From Sphaerochaeta halotolerans (GTDB lineage Bacteria; Spirochaetota; Spirochaetia; Sphaerochaetales; Sphaerochaetaceae): a stretch of 64,000 nucleotides of DNA. How positions within the stretch are numbered: position 1 is the stretch's first letter; the number at the start of each line of letters is the position of its first letter. Shown here piece after piece: positions 46,376-55,732 of this stretch. The translations under genes and the position numbers were made by a program. The notes under the pieces were generated by a model, which made no database searches, was not told where the DNA came from, and saw nothing but the letters and a program-made list of their open reading frames with translations. The stretch is taken from the NCBI RefSeq assembly GCF_003429665.1, contig NZ_QUWK01000006.1:124001-188000 (forward strand). Reading direction: 5' to 3'.

Positions 46376-46750
46376 TTACTGTGTGCAAACAGCACAATCG
46401 ATACTCAGCAAGGTCTGCAGTGCATACAGAGGGCGATCTCTAAGATAGGCCTTTTTGGATGCACCATTTGAAGAGGATAGGATGTAAGGGAACGAATAGG
46501 AACCTTGGTCCAGGAAGGCAAGCAAGTTCTCATTTGACTGGTCATTGACGTGACCTGCAAAGATGATTTCCAGTCTATTACCATACATCCGCTTATACTG
46601 GTTGTATTGCTCTTTCAGTTCTTCTGCATACTCTACACAATACGGACACCAATCGGCCGCATAGTAGATCAGAAGATACTCCGAGTCCACGGCAACAGGA
46701 TTGCCCTGCCGGTCATGGGCACTTTGTACGATCTTTCCATAGGAGTTCAT
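46376..46750 (-). CDS. Thioredoxin-like protein with CPYC motif
   Basis: A 124-residue thioredoxin-fold protein. The active site reads YLLIYYAADWCPYCVEYAEE near residue 33 with CPYC, followed by the beta strand RLEIIFAGHVNDQS and a SYSFPYILSS segment with the cis-Pro region. It resembles nucleoredoxin/TlpA-like reductases. The C-terminus carries two more Cys (DCAVCTQ). No signal peptide or ribosome site is visible at this start, though upstream codons are hydrophobic without a start; the true N-terminus is uncertain. A G-rich half site like the CsoR palindromes lies upstream (46843-46856), hinting at a link to the copper genes. Confidence 0.65.
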   Translation of the reverse strand: MNSYGKIVQSAHDRQGNPVAVDSEYLLIYYAADWCPYCVEYAEELKEQYNQYKRMYGNRLEIIFAGHVNDQSNENLLAFLDQGSYSFPYILSSSNGASKKAYLRDRPLYALQTLLSIDCAVCTQ

Positions 46751-46919
46751 AGGTTCGGTAGGTAACGTCAGACTAACAAGAGACCAAGGATGAAAGAAAA
46801 CTCAAGTCAACAATGAACACAAGCCTAATCATCATACTAGGTGGGGGTATACATCAGAAAGAATCAATGAAATGTTCTTCTGAGACTTTAACGGCGATGT
46901 ATTTCCTACCTCTACCTAC

Positions 46920-46949
46920 TTGACATTATACCCTACTGGGGTATATAAG
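46920..46949 (+). promoter_or_regulatory. csoR promoter, likely giving a leaderless mRNA
   Basis: TTGACA (46920-46925), an 18-nt spacer and TATAAG (46944-46949). The csoR ATG at 46956 lies 7 nt after the -10 box, at the expected transcription start, and has no ribosome site. Confidence 0.55.
46927..46945. promoter_or_regulatory. CsoR-like operator at csoR
   Basis: TATACCC-TACTG-GGGTATA is an inverted repeat inside the promoter spacer, the GC-tract palindrome type bound by CsoR/RcnR-family metal sensors. Autorepression is the likely result. Confidence 0.6.
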
Positions 46950-46955
46950 ATAGAT

Positions 46956-47234
46956 ATGATACAGGAAATCAAGACAAAGCTCGACCCGCGGCTTGCGAGA
47001 ATCGAGGGGCAGGTAAAAGGGATCAGGAACATGGTACAGGAAGAGCGGTACTGTGTTGATATTCTGCTACAGCTTTCAGCGGTAATCTCGGCCTTGAAAA
47101 AGGTTGAGGACATGGTGATGGAGAACCACCTGAACACCTGTGTAGCTGATGCAATGAGAAGCAATGAAGAGGCTGAGCAAAAGCAAAAGATCAATGAGTT
47201 GATGGATGTAATTGCAAAGTTTCGCAGGCAATGA
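46956..47234 (+). CDS. csoR: CsoR-family copper-sensing repressor
   Basis: A 92-residue all-helical metal sensor (PF02583). Seen: RLARIEGQVKGIRNMVQEER near residue 12, the first Cys in ERYCVDILLQLSAV, and the His and second Cys of MENHLNTCVADAM, giving the Cys-x-His-Cys copper site of CsoR. Length matches (85-120). The stop codon TGA lies at the first bases of a mobile-element left end at 47230, so the last residues may have been altered by the insertion. It should repress copZ-copA, 357 bases downstream, until Cu(I) binds. A nickel or formaldehyde sensor is less likely given the Cu genes next to it. Confidence 0.88.
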   Translation: MIQEIKTKLDPRLARIEGQVKGIRNMVQEERYCVDILLQLSAVISALKKVEDMVMENHLNTCVADAMRSNEEAEQKQKINELMDVIAKFRRQ

Positions 47235-47387
47235 AAGGTATCAATACCTCAGGGCAAGCCCTGGACTCAAGAGGCGTTGCCTCCTTTTCCGCCCCAAGGG
47301 ACGGGGTATCTCACCTTGCTTTCCCGGCACTCGCTCGGAAGAGGAACCATCATGCTGATTCCTTTCCTCTCGCTCCGTTGGGGAATG
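47230..47387 (+). repeat. Solo IS605-type left end, copy 3
   Basis: About 158 bp matching 43031-43190 and 22328-22450, in plus orientation, ending CGCTCCGTTGGGGAATGAAA. It separates csoR from tRNA-Val and copZ. No TnpB or right end follows. Confidence 0.8.
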
Positions 47388-47420
47388 AAAAAGCAAGCAA
47401 TCGATATGACTGCTTGCCTA

Positions 47421-47492
47421 TGGGCGATGCCAGGATTGAACTGGCGACTTCCACGATGTCAACGTGGCACTCTCCCGCTGAGTTAACCGCCC
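47421..47492 (-). tRNA. tRNA-Val (anticodon GAC)
   Basis: A 72-nt cloverleaf: acceptor arms GGGCGGT and ATCGCCC pair over 7 bp (one G-T); the anticodon arm is CCACG, loop TTGACAT, CGTGG; the T-arm is GCCAG TTCAATC CTGGC. Anticodon GAC reads valine codons GUC/GUU. CCA is not encoded. It lies between the mobile-element left end and copZ on the opposite strand. Confidence 0.9.
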
Positions 47493-47555
47493 GTGTAAGT
47501 ACAAAAGGGATAGTAGCGGAAAAACCGTGGTCTGTCTAGTGGTAATGAGAAAATT

Positions 47556-47573
47556 TCCCCCTCCAATAGGGGA
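47556..47573. promoter_or_regulatory. CsoR-like site upstream of copZ
   Basis: CCCCC-TCCAATA-GGGG lies 19 nt before the copZ start, resembling the G-tract palindromes at csoR and at 56197, with a longer centre. Weaker than the other two. Confidence 0.4.
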
Positions 47574-47591
47574 TGATAGGAGTATACAATT

Positions 47592-47798
47592 ATGAAAACA
47601 ATTATCCTGACCAAGGGAATGCACTGTAATGGATGTGAAACCAGAATGGTGAACGCATTGCAACAGATAGAAGATGTTACATCTGCCAAGGCTGACGCAA
47701 AGAGCGGAAAGGTTGTGATTAAGCATAAGCGTGATGAGACCATCAGCGAAGCCAAAAGCTTAATTGGTGAGATAGGATTCGAGGTGGTAGAAGCATGA
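47592..47798 (+). CDS. copZ: Copper chaperone, CopZ type
   Basis: A 68-residue heavy-metal-associated domain. The copper motif is [18 protein letters not shown] with MHCNGC near residue 10; the ferredoxin-like fold continues [20 protein letters not shown] to [10 protein letters not shown]. It delivers Cu(I) to the P-type ATPase or to CsoR in the cytoplasm. The start has AGGAG 9 nt upstream. The stop overlaps the copA start by 4 nt, so the two are translationally coupled. Confidence 0.92.
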   Translation: MKTIILTKGMHCNGCETRMVNALQQIEDVTSAKADAKSGKVVIKHKRDETISEAKSLIGEIGFEVVEA

Positions 47799-49996
47799 AA
47801 AAAGAGATACAGGTAGGAATCGGTGGGATGACATGTGCTTCCTGCTCCTCCGCTGTTGAGCGCACGCTCAACAAGCTGGATGGTGTGGAGAGGGCCCAGG
47901 TCAATCTTGCCACCGAGACCGCTACCATTTCCTTTGACGAGGATGCACTTGGACTCGAGGGGATCAAGAAGGCAGTCTCCAGGATTGGGTATTCTGTTGT
48001 CGACAAGCTCGATGCAAAACAGAAGGATGTGGAGAAGCAGAAGGAACTGAAAGCACTGGGAAAACGCCTTACAATCTCGGCTGTACTCAGCGTCTTCCTG
48101 CTGGCCATCGCCATGGGACCGATGCTCGGCCTCAGACTTCCCTTCTCCGTACTGACCAATGCATTGCTCCAGATGGTACTGGCCCTCGGCACCATGGTGG
48201 CTGGATCGGCGTTCTTTACCAAGGGGTTCTCAACATTGGTAAAGCGGGAACCCAATATGGATAGCCTGGTAGCTCTTGGCACCTCGGCGAGTTTCCTCTA
48301 CAGCCTTTGGGGAGTCTCTCAGATATTCATGGGAAACCAGATGGCCGCCTACAATCATCTCTACTTTGAGGGAGTTGGTATCATCATCACGCTTGTGATG
48401 CTGGGTCGCTACCTTGAGCATCGTAGCAAGGGAAAGACGGGGGAAGCCATCAGAAAGTTGATGGAGCTTGCTCCGTCCACTGCTACGGTCTTGAGAGATG
48501 GCAATCAGGTTGTCATCAGTGCTGATGAGGTACAGATCGATGACATCATTCTGGTAAAACCGGGAGAGAAGCTTCCTGTGGATGGTGTAGTTCTTTCCGG
48601 CAGTTCATCCATCGATGAATCTCTCTTGACTGGTGAAAGCCTTCCCGTGGAAAAAATCCTAGGGAGTGAGGTGTATGCAGCTACGTTGAATACAACCGGC
48701 ACACTCCAGTACAGGGCAACAAAGGTCGGCGCTGACACTGCATTGGCTGCTATCATCACCTTGGTACAGGATGCCCAAGGTTCAAAGGCCCCTATCGCTC
48801 GTGTTGCTGACAAGATCTCTGGCATTTTCGTTCCAATCGTCATGGGCATCTCTGTCGTGACTTTCATCGCATGGATGCTCTCTGGCACTCCATTCGACAT
48901 TGCCATCATGCGGGCGGTAAGTGTGTTGGTCATTGCCTGTCCTTGTAGTTTGGGTCTTGCTACCCCAATTGCCATCATGGTCTCTACAGGAAAGGGAGCA
49001 AAGCTCGGAATTCTGTTCCGCCATGCTGCAGCTATTGAACAGCTGAAGGATGTAGGGACGGTAATCTTCGACAAGACTGGTACGTTAACCGAAGGCAAAC
49101 CCAAGGTAACTGATGTTCTTGGAGAAGACCCTGCTCTACTGATGCAACTGGCGGCCAGTGTGGAGAGCAGCAGTGAACATCCCCTCTCCCATGCTGTGGT
49201 GGAAGCAGCAAAGGAGAGAAAGACCACACTCCTGGAAACCCAGGACTTCAAGGCCTTGGTTGGCAGTGGGATCCAGGGAACCATTGATGGAGCAATGGTT
49301 CGTATCGGGAATGTGGCGCTCATGAAGGAAAATGGGATTACCATCACAGACAAAACAGAGGCACAACTTACGCAACTGAGCGACCAAGGGAAGACTCCCC
49401 TGCTAGTGGCTAAGGAGAAAACCTTGATGGGTATCATTGCTGTTGCCGATACCCTGCGTCCGGAGACTGTGCAAGCAGTAAAGACCTTGCGTGAAGCTGG
49501 ACTGAAGACCATTATGCTGACTGGAGACAATGAGCGCACTGCTAAGGCGATTGCAAAGCTTACGGGAGTGGATTCCTATAAGGCTGAGCAACTTCCGGGG
49601 CAGAAAGAGGCGGCAATTACTGAGCTTGCAAACCAAGGTAAGGTAGCCATGGTCGGGGATGGCATCAACGACGCCCCTGCCCTTGCCAAGGCTGATGTTG
49701 GTATTGCAGTTGGTAGTGCCACCGATGTTGCCAGGGAGACTGCAGATGTGGTTCTCGTCAGGAATAACCTGAAGGATGTCACCAAGTCGTTCCAGCTTTC
49801 AAGGGCAACGATGAGGAATATCCACCAGAACCTGTTCTGGGCGTTCTTCTACAACACCCTGGGCATTCCACTTGCAGCTGGTGTTCTTACCATCTTCGGA
49901 GGTCCTGGGCTCAGTCCGATGTTTGCAGCATTTGCCATGTCGATGTCCAGTGTCAGTGTGGTGTTGAATGCATTGAGGTTGAATAGGTTTAAGTAG
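47795..49996 (+). CDS. copA: Copper-exporting P1B-type ATPase
   Basis: A 733-residue Cu(I) exporter. One N-terminal metal domain ([16 protein letters not shown]), eight transmembrane helices with the ion motif [13 protein letters not shown] near residue 380, TGES at 275, DKTGTLTEG at 425 with the phosphorylated Asp, [10 protein letters not shown] with the P1B His-Pro, and [16 protein letters not shown]. The last helices contain [12 protein letters not shown] and [15 protein letters not shown], the YN and MxxSS residues of Cu(I) pumps rather than Zn/Cd pumps. It sits in the inner membrane. A hairpin terminator follows at 50010. Confidence 0.95.
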   Translation: MKKEIQVGIGGMTCASCSSAVERTLNKLDGVERAQVNLATETATISFDEDALGLEGIKKAVSRIGYSVVDKLDAKQKDVEKQKELKALGKRLTISAVLSVFLLAIAMGPMLGLRLPFSVLTNALLQMVLALGTMVAGSAFFTKGFSTLVKREPNMDSLVALGTSASFLYSLWGVSQIFMGNQMAAYNHLYFEGVGIIITLVMLGRYLEHRSKGKTGEAIRKLMELAPSTATVLRDGNQVVISADEVQIDDIILVKPGEKLPVDGVVLSGSSSIDESLLTGESLPVEKILGSEVYAATLNTTGTLQYRATKVGADTALAAIITLVQDAQGSKAPIARVADKISGIFVPIVMGISVVTFIAWMLSGTPFDIAIMRAVSVLVIACPCSLGLATPIAIMVSTGKGAKLGILFRHAAAIEQLKDVGTVIFDKTGTLTEGKPKVTDVLGEDPALLMQLAASVESSSEHPLSHAVVEAAKERKTTLLETQDFKALVGSGIQGTIDGAMVRIGNVALMKENGITITDKTEAQLTQLSDQGKTPLLVAKEKTLMGIIAVADTLRPETVQAVKTLREAGLKTIMLTGDNERTAKAIAKLTGVDSYKAEQLPGQKEAAITELANQGKVAMVGDGINDAPALAKADVGIAVGSATDVARETADVVLVRNNLKDVTKSFQLSRATMRNIHQNLFWAFFYNTLGIPLAAGVLTIFGGPGLSPMFAAFAMSMSSVSVVLNALRLNRFK

Positions 49997-50009
49997 AAAC
50001 ATAGAGATA

Positions 50010-50037
50010 CAGGAACCTTCAGTGTAGAGGGTTCCTG
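50010..50037 (+). terminator. Terminator of copZA
   Basis: CAGGAACC and GGTTCCTG form an 8-bp stem with a 12-nt loop, followed by TGCTTTCTT. Confidence 0.75.
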
Positions 50038-50066
50038 TGCTTTCTTCTACGAAATTTATTCCACCC

Positions 50067-50888
50067 TTAAAGCAACTCCTCCAACTTCGCTCTTTCTTGC
50101 TTCCTGTTACCACCTAGAGATCTCTCTATTTTCTGCTTCCATGTCTTTTCAACAGCAGAAAGGAAAAATGTGTACAGTGGTTCAAGGTCTTCCTGCCTGT
50201 CATAGGAGCGTAATCCATCGAAGTACAGTGAACGATCCTCTTCGTAAACGATAAGTGGAGGATGGTCATTACTCATGAGAAAGTAGTTAAGCAGTGTTCG
50301 GCCTACTCGTCCGTTCCCATCTGCAAAAGGATGGATATACTCAAAACGTGCATGAAAGTAGGTTGCGGCTTTGAGAAGTATTTCTGGTTGTATCGCTTTT
50401 CTTTCTGATAGATCTTGCATCTCTGTCAGCAGGAGAGCAATATCATGAGGCACATCTTCTGGTGATGAACCAACCTCAAGCAACCCTGTAACGTAATCAT
50501 GTTTCTTGAACTCTCCAGGACGTTCCTCCTTTTCAAGATAACGTCTCTCATCATACGTCCCGGCAGTAAGAATTGCATGAATTTCCTTAACCAGAGCCAT
50601 AGTAATAGGCTCTTTCCCACATATCTTTGGTAAAAGAAATTCATAACAGGTCTTTTGGTTCTGTTGCTCAAACAGAGTGCGAGGATCACCAGTAAATGAG
50701 CTTACCTTGTTATTATGAAATATCTCATGGGTATCATTGTAGGAGATTGCATCATTCTCAATCTTTGCAGAGTGATATGCAAACAAGATCCTAAAGTTAT
50801 CAAGGTGCTGGTTCAAAGATGCTGGGGTTTGTATTGCAAAGCTTTTCCAGAGAAGAACTGCTTTATCATAGATACGTTCTGATTGCAT
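50067..50888 (-). CDS. Fic family protein (AMPylase-like)
   Basis: A 273-residue Fic-domain protein. The catalytic motif EYIHPFADGNGRVGRTLLNY (HPFxxGNGRxxR) is near residue 185. An N-terminal helical segment contains FRILFAYHSAKIENDAISYN, in which the S-A-K-I-E-N stretch resembles the (S/T)xxxE(G/N) inhibitory helix, suggesting a self-inhibited class II enzyme. Such proteins transfer AMP to target proteins. The start at 50888 has AAGGAG 8 nt upstream. No antitoxin gene of a Fic/Doc pair is adjacent. The substrate is unknown. Confidence 0.9.
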   Translation of the reverse strand: MQSERIYDKAVLLWKSFAIQTPASLNQHLDNFRILFAYHSAKIENDAISYNDTHEIFHNNKVSSFTGDPRTLFEQQNQKTCYEFLLPKICGKEPITMALVKEIHAILTAGTYDERRYLEKEERPGEFKKHDYVTGLLEVGSSPEDVPHDIALLLTEMQDLSERKAIQPEILLKAATYFHARFEYIHPFADGNGRVGRTLLNYFLMSNDHPPLIVYEEDRSLYFDGLRSYDRQEDLEPLYTFFLSAVEKTWKQKIERSLGGNRKQERAKLEELL

Positions 50889-50938
50889 ACGATAAACTCC
50901 TTGTGTTGTGCCCAGTATACCATATGCAGATAGCAACA

Positions 50939-51196
50939 CAGTTGGGAAAAGCAATTCCTGGAGACAACTCTAGCACTTATGAAATGTGTTACCTTGACGA
51001 AGAGAATTATGAGGTAGCAAACAACGTTCTGACTGGCCAATATACCTACAACGGCGATGTTACGGAGATATTCTATGATATAGTCATCACCTTTGATTAC
51101 AATGCTAGCACAGATCAAGTATCATTCTCTTGTGAAGGCGAAGGGATTCTAGACGGCAAATCCTTCAGCTTCTATCCTAATCCTGATTTCAACTAA
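50939..51196 (+). pseudogene. C-terminal remnant of a secreted protein, same family as 54820-55624
   Basis: A plus-strand frame gives NSSTYEMCYLDEENYEVANN and continues YTYNGDVTEIFYDIVITFDY, then STDQVSFSCEGEGILDGKSF to a stop at 51196. The SFSCEGEGILDGKSF segment parallels VTVSCTGEGPLADKTF at about 55195-55235. No signal peptide or ribosome site is seen, and the upstream part overlaps the Fic gene promoter, so this is likely a 5'-truncated gene. A terminator follows at 51271. Confidence 0.5.
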
Positions 51197-51535
51197 ATCT
51201 ATTGAAAAATGTAATGAGCAGATGCTAGAAGATGGACCTCAACTCATTAGCAAGTTTTTCAATTTATGGAAAATCTTCAAGAATTCTTTAACAGTTCTTG
51301 AAGATTTTTTGTTCTCTTTGAATGCCATGTAGCAATACAAATATATTTTGAAATATCTGGTAAGATTCTTTGAACTTTCTGTTTAAGGAATGTGAAGAAT
51401 CTCATCTTTGTGTGACAATAATTTGAATTTGTAAAGATATTTGAAGATGACTCAAACTTGACGATTTCTGGTTTTGTTTTTATTCCTCCCATTAGAATTA
51501 GATCATTCACCAAATAATGCGGAGGAATATGTATC
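51197..51535. other. Intergenic region before the NEW3-domain gene
   Basis: AT-rich, with one terminator (51271-51310) near its left end and the leader of the NEW3-domain gene at the right. No gene is supported between. Confidence 0.5.
51271..51310 (+). terminator. Intrinsic terminator
   Basis: AAATCTTCAAGAA and TTCTTGAAGATTT form a 13-bp stem with an 11-nt loop, followed by more T residues. It ends transcription from the remnant gene on the left. Confidence 0.8.
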
Positions 51536-52696
51536 ATGAAACGGAACAATCGGATGTTTGGTTTGCTTCTTATCTTCATGGTTGTAGTCATGCCACTCTT
51601 TGCTGACTACGAAGGACTTTCAATATCTACCAACTATCCTTCCCTGAATGTCAGCTCCACTGACATGATTACCTTTGACCTTAAAGTGAAGAACTACAAC
51701 CTTGCTCCCCAGCGAGTCAATCTCTCATTGACAGGGTTACCTTCAGGATGGGAATACCAATTCGTCGGTGGTGGAGGTCTGGTCAATGCTGTCTTTGCTG
51801 AACCTGAGTCAACATCAAATGTTCAGCTTTGGGTTATTCCAGAGGCAACGGGTAAAGAAGCCACCTATAACTTCTCTGTACATGCAAAGGGAGAAGAAGA
51901 TGCATCCTTCACCCTGCCACTTACCATCACCATGGGAAGAAAGCTCCCGCAAAGACTTGCATTGGATACAGAACTTCCAATCATAAAGGGAGATCCCTCT
52001 TCTGATTTCACGTTCAATGTTACGTTGAGAAACAACAGTGCAGCCGAAACACTCATTGACCTCTATGCTGATGTTCCCCAAGGTTTCTCTGCATCCTTCA
52101 AGGAACAGTATGGGTCGAAGACACTGAATACCCTCTCCCTGAATGCAGGCTCGTCGAAAACCATCCAGGTTACAGTCTCCCCTTCTTCTGGTATCGCAGA
52201 GGGTAACTATCCAATAACCATCACTGCTCGATCCTCTGGAGCAGAGGCTTCTGTACCCGTCACCCTAGAGGTACAAGGACAGGCAAAACTTAGCCTCACC
52301 GGACAGGGAGGACTGCTCAGCGCAAGCGCTGTTGCAGGGAAGGAAAAAGTCCTGGATCTGGAGCTGGAAAATAGTGGCAGTGCAGAGGCTACCCACATTG
52401 AACTCTCCTCCTACACACCCTCCAACTGGACCGTTTCTTATGAGCCATCTGTAGTGGAATCTCTCCCAGCTGGAGAAAAAGTTACTGTGAAAGCCACAGT
52501 AAAACCATCGAGTGAAGCACTTACTGGAGACTATAGCCTCACTCTACGGGCAAACAGCAAAAATGCAGGCAATATATCAGAGAAATTCAGGATTACCGTT
52601 CGAACTTCTTCCCTGTGGGGCATTGTCTCAGTAGGTATCATAGCAGCAGCAGCCGTACTGTTGGTATTTGCAGTGAAGAAATTCGGACGACGGTAA
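51536..52696 (+). CDS. Exported NEW3-domain protein with C-terminal membrane anchor
   Basis: A 386-residue protein. A signal peptide (about residues 1-23, MFGLLLIFMVVVMPLFA core) is followed by repeated immunoglobulin-like strands of the NEW3 type, e.g. VNLSLTGLPSGWEYQFVGGG, TLIDLYADVPQGFSASFKEQ and THIELSSYTPSNWTVSYEP, each with the Gly-Trp or similar turn; at least three repeats. A final hydrophobic helix (WGIVSVGIIAAAAVLLVFAV) and KKFGRR tail anchor it in the inner membrane with the domains outside. It heads an operon with an ABC ATPase and permease, the usual context for such proteins; role unknown, perhaps envelope maintenance. GGAGG is 10 nt upstream. Confidence 0.85.
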   Translation: MKRNNRMFGLLLIFMVVVMPLFADYEGLSISTNYPSLNVSSTDMITFDLKVKNYNLAPQRVNLSLTGLPSGWEYQFVGGGGLVNAVFAEPESTSNVQLWVIPEATGKEATYNFSVHAKGEEDASFTLPLTITMGRKLPQRLALDTELPIIKGDPSSDFTFNVTLRNNSAAETLIDLYADVPQGFSASFKEQYGSKTLNTLSLNAGSSKTIQVTVSPSSGIAEGNYPITITARSSGAEASVPVTLEVQGQAKLSLTGQGGLLSASAVAGKEKVLDLELENSGSAEATHIELSSYTPSNWTVSYEPSVVESLPAGEKVTVKATVKPSSEALTGDYSLTLRANSKNAGNISEKFRITVRTSSLWGIVSVGIIAAAAVLLVFAVKKFGRR

Positions 52697-52710
52697 CAGG
52701 AGGTTAAACC

Positions 52711-53658
52711 ATGGGCAACGAAATCGTATTGAGCGTTTCCCATCTGTCAAAGCAGTACCGCAAGGGGGTGAAGGCAGTGGATGACTTATCCTTTTCCCTC
52801 AAGGAAGGAGAGATCTTTGGTCTCCTTGGGCCTAATGGTTCAGGAAAGACCACCACCATCCTTATGCTGCTGGGACTCCTGGAAAGCACGGAAGGTACAG
52901 TGGAAGTACTAGGCCACAACCCATTCCGTACACCGTTGGTGGTAAAGAGACAGGTGGGCTATATGCCGGACGCAATAGGGTTCTATGAATACATGACAGC
53001 CTATGAGAACCTTGATTATACTGCCAGGTTCCTTGGTCTGGATGCGAACGAAAGGGAAAAACGTATCAAAGCATCAATTGCCAAGATGCGATTGACTGAT
53101 CGCATGCATGACAAGGTTAAGACGTACTCCCATGGCATGAAACGAAGACTGGGACTAGCTGAATTGCTGGTAAAGGAACCCAGGATTGCCATTCTGGATG
53201 AACCTACCCAAGGGCTCGATCCCCAGTCCATTCGCGAATTCCTCTCCCTGATCACTTCCCTCCGAGACAGCGAAGGGATGACATTCCTACTCTCCAGCCA
53301 TCAGCTGGATGAGGTCCAGTCTGTCTGTGACAGGGTTGGGCTCTTCTCACGAGGGAAGTTGATCAGTTTTGGTTCAGTGGATGCACTGGGAGAGGAACAC
53401 TTCGGCAAAGAGGTTCTTATAGACCTGCAGGCAGAGGGCAAGGATGACTTGGAACTTCTTCTGAAAAAGCAAAAGGGAGTAATCGGTGTAGACAGACAAG
53501 GAGATAACCATTACCTGGTCACAGCTAGTGAAGACATCCGTCCGATCCTTGCCCAGCAGGTATTCAGTGCAGGATGCAATCTTACGTCTCTTGAGATGAA
53601 GAAGCACTCACTGAATGAAATCTATCAGTTGGCGTACAAGGAGGCGAGCAATGAATAA
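52711..53658 (+). CDS. ABC transporter ATP-binding protein (exporter type)
   Basis: A 315-residue ATPase of the CcmA/NosF/DrrA class. Walker A LLGPNGSGKTTTILMLLG near residue 38, Q-loop GYMPDAIGFYEYMTAYENL, signature YSHGMKRRLGLAELLV, Walker B IAILDEPTQGLDPQS, and LLSSHQLDEVQSVCDRVG with the switch His. A C-terminal domain of about 90 residues follows. The start at 52711 has GGAGG 7 nt upstream. Middle gene of a three-gene operon with the NEW3 protein and the permease. Confidence 0.92.
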   Translation: MGNEIVLSVSHLSKQYRKGVKAVDDLSFSLKEGEIFGLLGPNGSGKTTTILMLLGLLESTEGTVEVLGHNPFRTPLVVKRQVGYMPDAIGFYEYMTAYENLDYTARFLGLDANEREKRIKASIAKMRLTDRMHDKVKTYSHGMKRRLGLAELLVKEPRIAILDEPTQGLDPQSIREFLSLITSLRDSEGMTFLLSSHQLDEVQSVCDRVGLFSRGKLISFGSVDALGEEHFGKEVLIDLQAEGKDDLELLLKKQKGVIGVDRQGDNHYLVTASEDIRPILAQQVFSAGCNLTSLEMKKHSLNEIYQLAYKEASNE

Positions 53659-54589
53659 ACGTGAGGGTTCTGCATTGACTGGCTTGAAAGTAATTTGGCT
53701 GAAAGAGATGCAGGATTATGCAGGAAATATCAGGATGATCATCCTGATGCTCCTAATCATCCTCACAGCCGGAGCAAGCATGTATGTTGCAGCCCAGACA
53801 CTTCGCTCATTTGTCGGGGAGGACTCGTTCATGCTGCTCAATCTCTTCACGATCAGCCAAGACCCCATTCCATCCTTTCTCTCTTTTATCTCCTTCCTGG
53901 TTCCATTGACCGGCATCGCCCTCGGGTTCGATGCAATCAATTCAGAGTTCCAGAATAGGACACTGGGAAGAGTGCTTTCACAACCGATTTACCGGGATGT
54001 CTTGCTCTTTGGAAAAGCCTTGGGCGCAGTAAGTGCCATGGCGATCATACTGTTGGCACTCTGGCTGCTGGTTATCGGGTGCGCAATGTTGTTCCTCGGA
54101 GTACCACCATCTGGTGAACAGATTGCAAGAGCCTTTGCATTCTACGTGGTCACTCTGCTCTACGCACTCCTGTGGTACTTAGTGGGTATGATGTTCTCCA
54201 TCATATTCCGCCAGAGTGCTGTATCAGCATTGGTAGCTATTGCCTTGTGGCTCTTCTTCATGATTTTCTGGCCTATGATCTCCCAGCTTCTAGCCTATGC
54301 CTTCGGAGGTGGAGACAGCTTCCAGACTGCAAAACTGGAGGTGGTACTGGGAAGAATTTCTCCCTACAGGCTCTACACAGAGTCGGCCTTGGCAATTTTG
54401 AATCCCTCAACCAGGTCCTTGGGAGTAGTCCTTTTCAGCCAGTTGCAGGGAGCCATTATGGGAAGTGCCCTACCCTTTGGTCAGAGCATGTTGCTTATAT
54501 GGCCGCATTTCACTGCTTTCCTGGCAACAATCATTCTGTTGTTTGCTATTGCCTATGTGCTGTTCCAGCGTAAAGAGATTAGGATGTAA
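53651..54589 (+). CDS. ABC transporter permease (NosY/ABC-2 type)
   Basis: A 312-residue inner membrane protein with six hydrophobic segments. It begins with a cytoplasmic stretch (LKVIWLKEMQDYAGN), first helix IRMIILMLLIILTAGASMY, then LTGIALGFDAINSEFQNRTL followed by GRVLSQPIYRDVLLFGKALG, the typical amphipathic 'GTxxxxLSQPxxR' region of NosY-like permeases. The start at 53651 overlaps the ATPase stop by 8 nt and has AAGGAGG upstream. It should form an exporter with the ATPase and the NEW3 protein; the cargo is unknown. Confidence 0.88.
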   Translation: MNKREGSALTGLKVIWLKEMQDYAGNIRMIILMLLIILTAGASMYVAAQTLRSFVGEDSFMLLNLFTISQDPIPSFLSFISFLVPLTGIALGFDAINSEFQNRTLGRVLSQPIYRDVLLFGKALGAVSAMAIILLALWLLVIGCAMLFLGVPPSGEQIARAFAFYVVTLLYALLWYLVGMMFSIIFRQSAVSALVAIALWLFFMIFWPMISQLLAYAFGGGDSFQTAKLEVVLGRISPYRLYTESALAILNPSTRSLGVVLFSQLQGAIMGSALPFGQSMLLIWPHFTAFLATIILLFAIAYVLFQRKEIRM

Positions 54590-54819
54590 ATGTATCTGGA
54601 GTCGTTATATCAGAAATGGATAACGACTCCACATCAATTCCTATTGGCCATGTTTATTTCAATCGAAAATTGGCATTTGTAACATGGTATCTTTCAATGC
54701 TATTTCATTTTATCTATTTCCTTCCCTTGATAAATCACTATTTGCCACTGCACTAATTAAGTATGAAAATTTCGCAACATATGTTCCCAGCCCTTAGGAA
54801 GAAGTACGACTCGTAGGAA
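54590..54819. other. Intergenic region
   Basis: AT-rich, holding GAGTCGTTAT and ATAACGACTC (54600-54627), an inverted repeat just after the permease stop that is probably its terminator. Nothing else recognised. Confidence 0.45.
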
Positions 54820-55624
54820 TCTTTTACCATTTGTTCTATTCCATCACCGGTATTTATCTTTATCGGATGTGAAGAAGTAAACCATTCAGGAGCAGGAAGG
54901 TCATCTGGAACCATGGAAGCACTGGATCAAGCTCATGGGTCGGGGGAGTTTGATAAGGGCACATCTGTTGTGCTGGCAGTAGATCCTTATGGAGAGGCCA
55001 AAACCAGAGATTTTTACGTAGACATGGAGAGAGAATCGACCATCTATCATATTGAGGGATCAGGAACCTTGGAGGGAGTACGATTACTGGGACCTATACC
55101 TATACAACTACAGAGAAGAATGAGGGCAGCCTAAGAGAAACAAGCACCGAATCATTGACTCCATTACCCTGGAACAAGAAGGTAATGATGTAACAGTTTC
55201 CTGTACTGGAGAAGGACCTCTTGCTGATAAAACATTCCAAGGGGCTCAGAACCTACATACACATCTGCGGACCTTTATGGAGACTGGTTGTTCCTTGATG
55301 AGTCATGATGATGATTCTGCAAACAACAGCACAATGGACATCCACAACTACACAACAGGCTATAATGAGTACTCATTCAAAGGAAGCGGGGCACTTGATG
55401 GTTTTTCTATCACAGGGGTATATCATTATTCTCGTATCAGCACAGCTCCTGAGACAGTAGAGTCAAGTTGGTTTGAATATGAAGATGAAAAATCAGAATC
55501 CCATCATCCGATTGCAATGAATATTTCGTTTACCGGAAGTCAGATGACCATCACTTGCAAGACATCAGAAGGTCCCATGACTGGCCTCACGTTTAGTGGA
55601 GGAATCAAGCAACCAACACCGTAA
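54820..55624 (+). pseudogene. Decayed secreted lipoprotein-like gene with repeated domains
   Basis: Coding text runs through three frames. It begins near FIFIGCEEVNHSGAGRSSGT, with a possible lipobox Cys, continues as MEALDQAHGSGEFDKGTSVV to STIYHIEGSGTLEG, shifts frame at YWDLYLYNYREE with a stop, and resumes NDVTVSCTGEGPLADKTFQG. The last 115 residues (55277-55624) are open from an ATG and contain YNEYSFKGSGALDGFSITGV and QMTITCKTSEGPMTGLTFSG. The phrase G-x-G-x-L-x-G recurs three times, so the original protein had tandem beta-rich domains. The family is not recognised; a related fragment lies at 50939. Confidence 0.55.
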
Positions 55625-55657
55625 GTTCAATGCTTGGGATTATCCCCTATAGATACA

Positions 55658-55686
55658 CCAACTGCACCGTTTTCCGGTGCAGTTGG
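55658..55686. terminator. Bidirectional terminator
   Basis: CCAACTGCACCG, loop TTTTC, CGGTGCAGTTGG: a perfect 12-bp stem between the decayed lipoprotein gene and the convergent SHOCT gene, followed by CTTTAT. Confidence 0.8.
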
Positions 55687-55732
55687 CTTTATGAGTAGTA
55701 CTTCAACGATTCAGAGAGTTCATGAGAAGGCT

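Noticed and set aside
47795-49996. Long open frames antisense to copA (for example 48505-49539)
   Set aside because: They follow the codon bias of copA on the opposite strand, have no ribosome site and no recognisable domain.
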